64,000 nucleotides of DNA from Caballeronia grimmiae (GTDB lineage: Bacteria > Pseudomonadota > Gammaproteobacteria > Burkholderiales > Burkholderiaceae): assembly GCF_000698555.1 (NCBI RefSeq), contig NZ_JFHE01000002.1, positions 310,001 through 374,000 of the forward strand, written 5' to 3'. Under the pieces are notes generated by a model. That model did not search any database, was not told the origin of the DNA, and saw nothing but the letters and a program-made list of their open reading frames with translations. Both the position numbers and the translations under genes were made by a program. Numbering within the stretch: position 1 is the stretch's first letter; each line of letters starts with the position of its first letter. Below are positions 45,142 to 53,576 of this stretch, one piece after another.

Positions 45142-46518
45142 ATGAAGACGTTCATTCAACTCGTCGCAGCAGGCGTCGTGACGCTGCATGCCGCCGGGGC
45201 GCTCGCGGCGATCACGGCGGAAGAGGCAAAGCAGCTCGGCACCACGCTCACCGTTTTCGGCGCGGAAAAGGCCGCTTCGAGCGATGGCTCGATTCCCGAG
45301 TACAAGGGCGGATTGACGAAGGGACCAGCCGATTTCGTTCCGAACAGCGGCACGTGGCCGGACCCGTTCAAGAACGAAAAGCCGATCCGCAGCATCAACG
45401 CGGCGAACATGGCGCAGTACGCGGACCAGTTGACGCCGGGCGTGCAGGCGCTGCTGAAGCGTTTCCCGGAGTTCCGCCTGGACGTCTACCCGACGCACCG
45501 GACGATGCACTATCCGCAATGGGTGCTCGACAACACGTTGAAGAACGCGACGAGCGCGAACCTGGTCGGCAAGGTGGAGGGTGATGGCGTCGACGGCGCG
45601 TTCGGCGGCATTCCGTTCCCGATTCCGAAGTCCGGCTACGAAGTGATGTGGAACGCGCAGCTCGGCTATCGCCGCACGCAGTACGAAGCGAAGAACGTGG
45701 GCGCTTATCTCGTCGACTCGTCCGGCGGGCGCACCGAACTGCCGATCATGAACGTCATCGAGTACAAGCCTTATTACGATCAGGCGCTCGCGGGCGGCAA
45801 GTTCAAGGGGCCGCAGGACCGCATGTGGCTGACGCTGCTCACGCCGGCGACGCAGGCAGGCTCCGCGAATCTGGTCGATTACTCGATCAACTATTCGGAA
45901 ACCGATCAGGTGAGCTGGGCGTATTTCCCGGCGCAACGCCGGGTGCGCATGGCGCCCGACTACAAGTACGACACGCCGACGGCCGCCTATGGCGGTGCGC
46001 TGTTCTGGGACGAGGCCAAGCTCTTCGCCGGCCGCATGGACAAGTTCAACTTCAAGCTCATCGGCAAGAAGGAGATGTACGTCCCGTACAACAACTACGC
46101 GTATTCGCAGCTTCCTGTCGACGACGTGTATGGCCCGAAGCACATCAAGCCCGAAGCGCTGCGCTGGGAGAAGCATCGCGTGTGGGTGGTGGAAGCCACG
46201 CTCAAGCCGGATGCGCGCCATGCGTATTCGAAGCGCGTCTTCTTCGTGGACGAGGATAGCTGGACGCTGATGGAAGCGGACGGCTACGGCCATGACGGCA
46301 AGCTGTGGCGCGTGGGTCTCGACTATCCGATCAACTACTACGACGGCCTCGGCGGCGTGTTCATCAGCGCGAACACCTTCTACGACCTGCAGAAGGGCAA
46401 CTACTTCTCGTACTTCACGGCGAACTCGCGCGGCAAGCCGGAGCTTCGCGTCGCCGAGAAGCTCGAGAAGCCGAATCTCTTCACGCCTGCGGGCATGGCG
46501 GGAACGGGGCTTCGCTAA
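45142..46518 (+). CDS. DUF1329 family periplasmic protein
   Basis: The 458-residue protein has a signal peptide ending GALAAITAEEA and the DUF1329 core (EYKGGL at the mature N terminus; GGIPFPIPKSGYEVMWN; RRVRMAPDYKYDTP; WVVEATLK). The core resembles lipoprotein-carrier folds by my recollection of the family, so it may shuttle a lipid between inner-membrane RND and outer-membrane DUF1302 partners. AAAGGAGA precedes the ATG. Function not established. Confidence 0.9.
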   Translation: MKTFIQLVAAGVVTLHAAGALAAITAEEAKQLGTTLTVFGAEKAASSDGSIPEYKGGLTKGPADFVPNSGTWPDPFKNEKPIRSINAANMAQYADQLTPGVQALLKRFPEFRLDVYPTHRTMHYPQWVLDNTLKNATSANLVGKVEGDGVDGAFGGIPFPIPKSGYEVMWNAQLGYRRTQYEAKNVGAYLVDSSGGRTELPIMNVIEYKPYYDQALAGGKFKGPQDRMWLTLLTPATQAGSANLVDYSINYSETDQVSWAYFPAQRRVRMAPDYKYDTPTAAYGGALFWDEAKLFAGRMDKFNFKLIGKKEMYVPYNNYAYSQLPVDDVYGPKHIKPEALRWEKHRVWVVEATLKPDARHAYSKRVFFVDEDSWTLMEADGYGHDGKLWRVGLDYPINYYDGLGGVFISANTFYDLQKGNYFSYFTANSRGKPELRVAEKLEKPNLFTPAGMAGTGLR

Positions 46519-46597
46519 GCGGAACAGGCATTCGAGTCTGCAGGCAGTAGACCGGGCCGCCGCACGCGGCCCGCGTTCAAACGATGGGGGGCATCGG

Positions 46598-47707
46598 ATG
46601 TTCAAGCACTATCAGGCAAGACCGGCGTGCAGGCGCGCGCTGCTTGCCGTGTCGATCGCCGCGGCTGTGGGTGTCGCGGGCGCTCAGCCGAGCCTGGGCG
46701 CGACACCCCGTGACCCGTTCGCCGATCCGCTCGACATCGGCGCGGTAATGCACGAAAGCGTAGCGGGGCGGCCGCTGATGTCGGTTGCGCGGGCGGGGCA
46801 GCGTTTCATCGCGGTCGGGATGCGCGGGCTGATCGTCTCGTCCGATGACGGCGGCAAGACCTGGACTCAGGTGCAGTCGCCCGTGCGCAGCGATCTGCTC
46901 GCCGTCGCCTTTCCGGTGCCGCGCGAAGGATGGGCAACTGGCCACGACGGCGTCATCCTGCATACCGCGGATGGCGGGCGGACCTGGGAGAAGCAGTTCG
47001 ACGGACGCATCGCGGCCACCGCGCTGATCCGGGACTACAAGGTGCGCATCGACGCGGGCGACGCCACGTTGCAGCCGTATCTCGATCAACTGGCGCTCAA
47101 CTACAAGGCGGGGCCGTCGTTGCCGCTGCTCGGCGTGTGGTTCAAGGACACGCAGCACGGCCTCGCGGTCGGGCCATTCGGCATGGCCGTCGCCACCGAA
47201 GACGGCGGCAGGACCTGGGTGCCGGCGCTGGAACGCATCGACAATCCGCGGTTTCTGCATCTGCAGGGCGTGAGCGAAGTCGGGGGCGAGGTCTTCATCG
47301 CGGCGGAGAAAGGTACGGTGTTCCGGCTCGACAAGGCCGCAGGCAAGTTCCGCGCAGTCGAAACGGGCTATGCGGGCAGTCTCTTCGGCGTGACGGGCAA
47401 CGAGCAGGTGCTGGTCGCGTACGGGCTGAAGGGCACCCTATACCGAAGCACCGATCGCGGCGCGAGCTGGACGCGCATCGACAGTCCGCTGCACGGTCTC
47501 GTCACGAGCGGCGTCTATATCGCGCAACGGCAGACGTTCGTCTTCGTGACGGCGTCGGGCGAAATCGCGCTCGCCGATCAGAACGCGGGCGCGTTCCGCA
47601 CGCTCAAGGCCGGCCGCGCCGTGACCACGACCGGCGTGCAGGCATCGTCGGGACAGGATGTGGTGCTTTCAGGACTGGATGGCATGCGCACGGCCGCGCT
47701 CCAGTAA
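46598..47707 (+). CDS. YCF48/BNR-type periplasmic beta-propeller protein
   Basis: The 369-residue protein has a signal peptide (to about residue 34) and repeated propeller blades with the BNR-like motif: SSDDGGKTWTQV, TADGGRTWEKQ, TEDGGRTWVPA and STDRGASWTRI. Photosystem assembly factor YCF48 has this fold; here it belongs to the DUF1302/DUF1329/RND set and is probably a periplasmic scaffold. It lies 79 bases after the DUF1329 gene and 27 before the RND gene. Confidence 0.9.
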   Translation: MFKHYQARPACRRALLAVSIAAAVGVAGAQPSLGATPRDPFADPLDIGAVMHESVAGRPLMSVARAGQRFIAVGMRGLIVSSDDGGKTWTQVQSPVRSDLLAVAFPVPREGWATGHDGVILHTADGGRTWEKQFDGRIAATALIRDYKVRIDAGDATLQPYLDQLALNYKAGPSLPLLGVWFKDTQHGLAVGPFGMAVATEDGGRTWVPALERIDNPRFLHLQGVSEVGGEVFIAAEKGTVFRLDKAAGKFRAVETGYAGSLFGVTGNEQVLVAYGLKGTLYRSTDRGASWTRIDSPLHGLVTSGVYIAQRQTFVFVTASGEIALADQNAGAFRTLKAGRAVTTTGVQASSGQDVVLSGLDGMRTAALQ

Positions 47708-47734
47708 CAACGCTGACTTCGGGGAACACTCAAC

Positions 47735-50152
47735 ATGGCTATGTCTTCAGACGGGCAGCGCGTCGACGCGATGCCGGTCATCCGCAACCGTGCGGACTTC
47801 GAATCGGCATCCGGGTCGCGGCTGGAGCGGCTTATTTTCAATCATCGCGTGTGGATCGTCGCGGTCTGCGCGCTGCTGACGCTCGTGCTCGGCTTTTTCG
47901 CGACACGGTCGGAAATCACCGCGCGATACGAACGGATGATGCCGCAGTCCAGTCCCTTCATTCGCAACTACCTCGACAACGTCGGTTCGCTGCGCGGGCT
48001 CGGCAACTCGGTGCGGATCGTCGTCGAAAACCGTAACGGCAACATCTACGACGCCGCCTATCTGAAGACGCTGCGTGACATCAACGACCGCATCTATCTG
48101 ATTCCGGGCGTGGACCGCTCGTTCGTCAAGTCGCTGTGGATGCCGGTCGTGCGCTGGACCGAGGTGACCGAAGAAGGATTTCGCGGCGGGCCGGTGATGC
48201 CCGACAATTTCGATGGTTCGGCGGCGAGCATCGCCCAGTTGCAGACGAACGTGGGGCGCGCGGGCATCACCGGCTCGCTGGTCGGCAACGATCTGCGTTC
48301 GAGCATGATCTTCGTCCCGCTGCTGGATCGCTATGCCGATACGGGCCGCCCCGTCGATGCCCGCGCGGTGCGCGATGCCGTCGAACAGGTGCGTCAGCAG
48401 GCCGGCAATGGCGTGAACGTGCATGTCATCGGCTTTGCGCAACTGGTCGGCGACCTGATTCACGGGCTCATGCAGGTGGCCTTGTATTTCGCAGTCGCGG
48501 CGGCGATCGCGGCGGTGGTGATCTTCGGCTATTCGCGCTGTCTGCGCAGCACCGCGCTCGTCATCTGGTGCTCGCTGACGGCGGTGCTGTGGCAGCTCGG
48601 GATCGTGCATCTGATGGGCGTCGACCTCGATCCGTATTCGATGCTTGTGCCGTTCCTGATTTTCGCGATCGGCGTGTCGCACGGCGCGCAGAAGATGAAC
48701 GGCGTGATGCAGGACATCGGCCGTGGCACCGACCGTTACGTCGCGGCGCGCTACACGTTCCGCCGTCTCTTCCTCGCGGGGCTGACGGCGCTGCTTGCCA
48801 ATGCGGTCGGCTTCGCGGTGCTCATGCTGATCGACATTCCGGTGATCCGCGGTCTCGCACTGTCGGCGAGCGTCGGCGTGGCCGTGCTCATCTTCACCAA
48901 TCTGGTGTTCCTGCCCGTGCTGCTGTCGTACGTCGGCGTCAATCCGGCGGCGGCGACGCGCAGCCTGCGCGCCAGCGACGACCATCCGTTCGTGCGGCTC
49001 CTGACGCCGTTCACGCGGCGCGGCCCGGCCACGGCCGCCGTGTTGTGCGCGGGCTTGCTGACGGCGGGCGGCTTGCTCATCGGGCAGCACCTGAAGATCG
49101 GCGATCTCGATCCCGGCGCGCCCGAGTTGCGGCCCGACTCGCTGTACAACCGCGACAACGCGTACATCACCGGACACTACAGCCTGTCGACGGACCAGTT
49201 CGCGGTGATCACGAAGACGCCCGCCGGACAGGTGAACGACTACAAAACGCTGATCGAGATGGACAACCTCGAGCAGACGCTGCGCGATCTGCCGGGCGTC
49301 CAGACGACGATGTCGATCAGCGGCGTGAGCCGGCGCAACACGGCGGCGGGCTTCGAGGGCGACCCGCGCTGGATGACCATCAGCCGCGATCCATCCGTCT
49401 CGACCGATGCCGTGAACAACGCGTCCGTCGCCAATCCCGAACTCGTCAACAACACGCGCTCGGTGGCGCCCGTTGTCGCCTACCTGTCGGATCACAAGGC
49501 GGAGACGTTGAAGCGGGTCGTGTCGGCGGTCGAGACGTTCGCCGCCCAGCACGGCAGTCCCGACCGGCAATTCCTGCTCGCAGCGGGCAGCGCGGGCATC
49601 GAAGCGGCGACAAATATCGCGGTGGAGAAGGCGAACCACAGGATGCTGCTTCTCGTGTACGCAGCGGTGATCGTGCTGTGCTTCATCACGTTCCGGAGCT
49701 GGCGCGCGGTCGTCGTCGCGGTGGTGCCGCTCGTCATCACGTCGATTCTGTGCGAGGCGCTGATGGTCGTGCTCGGCATCGGCGTGAAGGTGGCGACGCT
49801 GCCGGTGACCGCGCTGGGCGTGGGCATCGGCGTGGACTATGCGCTGTATCTGCTGAGCGTGCAGTTGTCGCTGCAACGACAGGGCCGCTCGCTCGCCGAT
49901 GCGTATCGCGAGGCGCTCAACTTCACCGGCAAGGTGATCGCGCTGATCGGGGTGACGCTGGCGTCGGCGGTCGTGACGTGGGCGTGGTCGCCGATCAAGT
50001 TTCAGGCCGATATGGGCATCCTGCTCACGTTCATGTTCCTTTGGAACATGGTCGGCGCGCTGGTACTGATTCCCGCGTTGTCCCACTTCGTCCTGCAGCC
50101 GCGCAAGGCGGCGCAGGTGAGACAGCCGATCGCCAACGGCGATATCGCCTGA
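47735..50152 (+). CDS. RND superfamily (MMPL-type) inner-membrane transporter
   Basis: The 805-residue protein has the RND repeat: a helix near 38-58, a periplasmic domain, five helices (about 245-405), helix 7 near 430-450, a second periplasmic domain, then five helices (about 640-785). The segment ALGVGIGVDYALYLLSV contains the conserved Asp of helix 10 used for proton coupling, and FLIFAIGVSHGAQKMN in the first half is similar. Its two-domain MMPL form suits lipids or hopanoid-like cargo rather than drugs, and no membrane-fusion or TolC partner is encoded. Cargo and direction are unknown. Confidence 0.9.
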   Translation: MAMSSDGQRVDAMPVIRNRADFESASGSRLERLIFNHRVWIVAVCALLTLVLGFFATRSEITARYERMMPQSSPFIRNYLDNVGSLRGLGNSVRIVVENRNGNIYDAAYLKTLRDINDRIYLIPGVDRSFVKSLWMPVVRWTEVTEEGFRGGPVMPDNFDGSAASIAQLQTNVGRAGITGSLVGNDLRSSMIFVPLLDRYADTGRPVDARAVRDAVEQVRQQAGNGVNVHVIGFAQLVGDLIHGLMQVALYFAVAAAIAAVVIFGYSRCLRSTALVIWCSLTAVLWQLGIVHLMGVDLDPYSMLVPFLIFAIGVSHGAQKMNGVMQDIGRGTDRYVAARYTFRRLFLAGLTALLANAVGFAVLMLIDIPVIRGLALSASVGVAVLIFTNLVFLPVLLSYVGVNPAAATRSLRASDDHPFVRLLTPFTRRGPATAAVLCAGLLTAGGLLIGQHLKIGDLDPGAPELRPDSLYNRDNAYITGHYSLSTDQFAVITKTPAGQVNDYKTLIEMDNLEQTLRDLPGVQTTMSISGVSRRNTAAGFEGDPRWMTISRDPSVSTDAVNNASVANPELVNNTRSVAPVVAYLSDHKAETLKRVVSAVETFAAQHGSPDRQFLLAAGSAGIEAATNIAVEKANHRMLLLVYAAVIVLCFITFRSWRAVVVAVVPLVITSILCEALMVVLGIGVKVATLPVTALGVGIGVDYALYLLSVQLSLQRQGRSLADAYREALNFTGKVIALIGVTLASAVVTWAWSPIKFQADMGILLTFMFLWNMVGALVLIPALSHFVLQPRKAAQVRQPIANGDIA

Positions 50153-50312
50153 GCGATATACGGCGCAGGAGCGTGCCATTCCGCTCCTGCCCGGCTTTTC
50201 GCATCGCAGCGGCTGGTACGCAACAACGGCCGCGACTCCACGTTCAACGCCCGCGCTCCGGTTTTGTCCGCTCAGCGCGGAATCCTTGCATCAATAACAA
50301 GAGGAACGCTCT

Positions 50313-51104
50313 ATGTTTTCACAGTTGGATCCTTCAGCGCCGCCGTCGAAATACTGGCTGATGCTCGAGTCGCGGGCCATCGGCGAATTTGGCCTCTGTT
50401 GCGCGGTGGCGCCGTTGCTGCTCCAGTTCGCGCCGTCCGGCGACGGCCATCCGGTGCTCGTGCTGCCGGGCTTCATCGCCAGCGATCTGTCGACCAAACC
50501 GCTGCGCATGTTCTTGCGCAATCGTGGATATCAGGCCCACGGATGGAGCCTCGGCACGAACCTGGGGCCGCGCGAAGGGGTCGAGGACAACATGCGCAAG
50601 CGCCTCGAATCGCTGGCGGAGCGTTACGGACAGAAGGTCAGCGTCATCGGCTGGAGTCTCGGCGGCATCTTTGCACGTGAACTGGCGCGGCAAGCGCCGG
50701 AGCTGGTGCGCAGCGTCATTACGCTCGGCAGTCCGTTCGCGGGCGAGCCGCATGCGAACCACGGCTGGAAATGCTACGAAAAGCTCAGCGGCCGCAAAGC
50801 GGATGACTGGCCCAATCGCGATCTCATGAAGCAGCCGCCGCCGGTTCCGGCCACCGCGATCTACACGCGCACCGATGGCGTCGTCAACTGGCAAGGCTGT
50901 CTGGAACAGATGAGCGCTACGTCCGAGAACATCGAGGTGGAAAGCAGTCATTGCGGGCTCGCTCATCACCCCGCCGTTATGTTTGCAATCGCCGACCGTC
51001 TCGCGCAAGCGGAAGGCCAATGGCGGCCGTTCGATCACGAGTCGGGCCTGCGGCGCTTTGTCTATCGCGATCCGAACCGCGGAGACCGGTTCGTCAACGC
51101 CTGA
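50313..51104 (+). CDS. Alpha/beta hydrolase, lipase-like
   Basis: The 263-residue protein has the nucleophile elbow G113-W-S115-L-G117 and a late histidine in SSHCGLAHHPAV. The HPVLVLPGFIASD segment supplies the oxyanion hole. No signal peptide is visible, so it is probably cytosolic, acting on esters such as wax esters, triacylglycerols or polyhydroxyalkanoate. It lies 160 bases after the RND gene and before the phasin-like and wax-ester synthase genes, supporting a storage-lipid role. Confidence 0.85.
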   Translation: MFSQLDPSAPPSKYWLMLESRAIGEFGLCCAVAPLLLQFAPSGDGHPVLVLPGFIASDLSTKPLRMFLRNRGYQAHGWSLGTNLGPREGVEDNMRKRLESLAERYGQKVSVIGWSLGGIFARELARQAPELVRSVITLGSPFAGEPHANHGWKCYEKLSGRKADDWPNRDLMKQPPPVPATAIYTRTDGVVNWQGCLEQMSATSENIEVESSHCGLAHHPAVMFAIADRLAQAEGQWRPFDHESGLRRFVYRDPNRGDRFVNA

Positions 51105-51213
51105 GTTCCGCTGCTTCATCGCTCGCATTAACCCGCATCAAGTTTCGCTTCTCACTCGCTTCTCGCTGCATATCTTGCTTCACAAACCGTTGGACTTCAC
51201 TAGAGGATAAAAA

Positions 51214-51678
51214 ATGGAAACGAGCACGACACGAGAGACGGCATCGGCGACGGCAAAGCCATCGTCGATCCCGGGCCTTGGCGCAATCGGCATGTTCATG
51301 GACAGTCTCAAAGTCCGTCGCATGGGCATGGGTCTGGGGCGCATCGCCGAGTTTCATCGCCAGGACGTGGACGCGGTGCTTCAGGCGAACCGCGAGATGT
51401 ACGAGGGTCTGCGGGCGCTGCGCGAACGGCGCAATGCGCTCGTCACCGAAGAACTCACGCAGGCCAGAGAGCTGTTCAAGAGCCTGATGAACCCGATGGC
51501 CTTCGCGCAGGGTCCGGTGCTGGCGCAGAAGAGCGTCGAGCGGGCCATGCGGGGCTGGAGTGAACTGGTGCAGCTCGACGCGTGCGTGCGCGTCAGGGCG
51601 TGGAGGGTGTTGCAGGAGCGGCTGCAGGCACGGCTCGAAAAAATGCCGGAACCGGTGCAGGCGACGGACGCATCGTAA
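51214..51678 (+). CDS. Phasin-like small helical protein
   Basis: The 154-residue protein is almost entirely alpha-helical (FHRQDVDAVLQANREMYEGLRALRERRNALVTEELTQAR, split by no proline until about 93), resembling granule-associated phasins. A flexible Ser/Thr/Ala N terminus precedes it. Its position between a lipase-like gene and a wax-ester synthase gene fits a coat protein of lipid or polyester granules. Sequence evidence alone is weak. Confidence 0.55.
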   Translation: METSTTRETASATAKPSSIPGLGAIGMFMDSLKVRRMGMGLGRIAEFHRQDVDAVLQANREMYEGLRALRERRNALVTEELTQARELFKSLMNPMAFAQGPVLAQKSVERAMRGWSELVQLDACVRVRAWRVLQERLQARLEKMPEPVQATDAS

Positions 51679-51775
51679 GCCATCCTGAACGCGCGCGGCG
51701 GGAAGGTCCGTAAAGCGGGGCATTGCATCGACCGCTCGCGCGCGGCGACCACACCAGACGCATTGGAGAAAAGCA

Positions 51776-53383
51776 ATGGAACATTTGGGCAGTACAGACG
51801 CGGCGTTCTTGCATCTGGAAACACCGGAGACGCCGACGCATATCGGCAGTCTCATGCTATTCGAGCTTCCCGAGGGCTTTAAGGGAGACTTTTACGAGGA
51901 TGTGAAGGCGTTGCTGAGCAAGCGCCTGCACTTGTGCAGCCTGTTTCACCGCAAGCTCGCGCAGATGCCGTTTCAACTCGCCGATCCGATCTGGATCGAA
52001 GACGACGACGTCGATATCGAATACCACGTCCGCAGCCTCACGCTGCCGAAGCCGGGCACCAAGGCGCAGCTCGAACAACTGGTCGCGCGGCTGCAATCGT
52101 CGCTGCTGGATCGCAGCCGTCCGCTGTGGGAAGCCTATGTGATCGACGGGCTCGACAACGGGCAGATCGCGTACTACACGAAGGTGCATCACGCGACGAT
52201 CGACGGAAAGGCCGCCGTCGAGATGGGCAAGGTGCTGTACGACGTGTCGCCCGTGGTGCGCGAAGTGCCGCCGCCGCGCCGGTCGCGCCGCAGTTACTCG
52301 TCGCAACTCGGCATGCTGGAACTGCTGCGCGCCGCGGCCACCAACACGACGAAGCTGTACACTGAAATTGGCGCGCTGCTGCCGACCGCTTTCAGGGCGA
52401 TCGGCACCGCCGGCCATGTGTTCGCCACGCGCAGGCTGACCGACGGCAATCGCTCGCTGAATCTCGGGCTCGCGCCGAAGACCATCTTCAACGAGTCGAT
52501 CACGAATCAGCGTTCCTACACGACGATGTCCTTGCCGTTCGACGAGGTGAAGACGCTCAGCGCACGCCTCGGCGGCACGGTGAATACGCTGGTGATGGCG
52601 CTGTGCAGCGGCGCGCTGCGGCGCTTTCTGGCCGAGCGCGATTTGCTGCCGGATTCGTCGCTGATCGCGGCGGTGCCGGTGAGCCTGCGCAGCGACGACG
52701 ACAAGTCGATGAACAACCAGGTGTCGGCGGTGCGCGTCGATCTGGCGACCGATATCGCGGACCTCGGCGAGCGCTTCAAGGCGATCCACGAGTCGTCGGA
52801 GGCGGCAAAGGCGATGGTTCGCGAACTGAAGCCGGTGCTCGGCGCACAGGTTCCGCTCGTCGGCGCGCCGTGGCTGCTGACGGGCCTCGCGTCGATGTAT
52901 GGCCGTTCGGGTTTGCCGGGCCGCTTGCCGAACATCGCCAACGTGCTGATCTCGAACGTGCCGGGCTTGCCGATTCAGCTGTACATGGCCGGCGCTCGCA
53001 TGGTGCATTACTATCCGGTGCCGTTCCCGTATCACAGCCTCGCGGTCAACATCACCGTGCAGAGCTATGCCGGGTCGATGGACTTCGCCATCATCGCGTG
53101 CCGTCATGCGCTGTCGCAGGAAGAGTCTCAGGAACTGATCGGGCATCTCGCGGCGGAACTGGAAGCCATTCGCCAGCTTGCCGACGCAAACGATCAAGCC
53201 CGGGCCGAAGAGGCTGCCGATGCAGAGGAAGCCGCCGATGCAGAGGAAGCGCCGGAAGAGATCGAAGTCGCGGAACCCGTCGATGCCGACGAGGTTTCGA
53301 TCGAGTCTGAGGTTGCCGCCGCGCGACGTTCGGCGAACGGCAAGCGCGCTGCGCGCAAGGCGACGGCCAGGGCGATGGGCTAA
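51776..53383 (+). CDS. Wax-ester synthase / diacylglycerol acyltransferase (WS/DGAT)
   Basis: The 535-residue enzyme has the catalytic HHxxxDG motif as His138-His139-A-T-I-Asp143-Gly144, the N-terminal PLWE motif (116-119) and the LISNVPG segment near 387 typical of the family. It joins acyl-CoA to fatty alcohols or diacylglycerols. After about residue 468 an acidic Ala/Glu/Asp tail with a tandem repeat, then a basic Lys/Arg/Ala end, extends it beyond the usual 450-480 residues. It is the last plus-strand gene before a strong hairpin and probably shares a transcript with the hydrolase and phasin-like genes. Confidence 0.92.
   Translation: MEHLGSTDAAFLHLETPETPTHIGSLMLFELPEGFKGDFYEDVKALLSKRLHLCSLFHRKLAQMPFQLADPIWIEDDDVDIEYHVRSLTLPKPGTKAQLEQLVARLQSSLLDRSRPLWEAYVIDGLDNGQIAYYTKVHHATIDGKAAVEMGKVLYDVSPVVREVPPPRRSRRSYSSQLGMLELLRAAATNTTKLYTEIGALLPTAFRAIGTAGHVFATRRLTDGNRSLNLGLAPKTIFNESITNQRSYTTMSLPFDEVKTLSARLGGTVNTLVMALCSGALRRFLAERDLLPDSSLIAAVPVSLRSDDDKSMNNQVSAVRVDLATDIADLGERFKAIHESSEAAKAMVRELKPVLGAQVPLVGAPWLLTGLASMYGRSGLPGRLPNIANVLISNVPGLPIQLYMAGARMVHYYPVPFPYHSLAVNITVQSYAGSMDFAIIACRHALSQEESQELIGHLAAELEAIRQLADANDQARAEEAADAEEAADAEEAPEEIEVAEPVDADEVSIESEVAAARRSANGKRAARKATARAMG
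53216..53251 (+). repeat. Two-copy 18-base in-frame tandem repeat in the WS/DGAT tail
   Basis: GCCGATGCAGAGGAAGCC at 53216-53233 is repeated at 53234-53251 with one change at the last base. Each copy encodes Ala-Asp-Ala-Glu-Glu-Ala in the acidic tail. Such units can change copy number by slippage. Confidence 0.85.
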
Positions 53384-53400
53384 CGCGGGCAGGGTAGTTC

Positions 53401-53433
53401 GAAGCGCTCTCGTGCGAAGCACGAGAGCGCTTC
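53401..53433. terminator. Perfect 15-base hairpin between convergent genes
   Basis: GAAGCGCTCTCGTGC (53401-53415) and its exact complement (53419-53433) flank a GAA loop. It starts 18 bases after the WS/DGAT stop and lies before the 3' end of the opposing acyl-CoA dehydrogenase. No T-run on either side, so it may be a bidirectional or factor-aided terminator. Confidence 0.6.
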
Positions 53434-53576
53434 CCGAGGTTCAGCTGCTGCGAACGGCGGCGCGAAGCCTGAATGAAACACGGGCGCCTGCGCCGTTCAT
53501 CGGTTAGAGCAGCGCCCGCACCAGGCGTAGCGGCTGCTCTTGCCTTTGCCGCGTTGAACAGCGGCGGCGGTTCCCG

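Noticed and set aside
47747-50179. An 810-codon open frame on the minus strand opposite the RND transporter
   Set aside because: It is an antisense shadow produced by GC-rich codon bias. Its product is Arg/His/Asp-rich with no hydrophobic core, while the plus frame is a clear RND protein.
53216-53251. Repeat array as a CRISPR
   Set aside because: Only two adjacent copies, no spacers, and it lies in frame inside a coding region.
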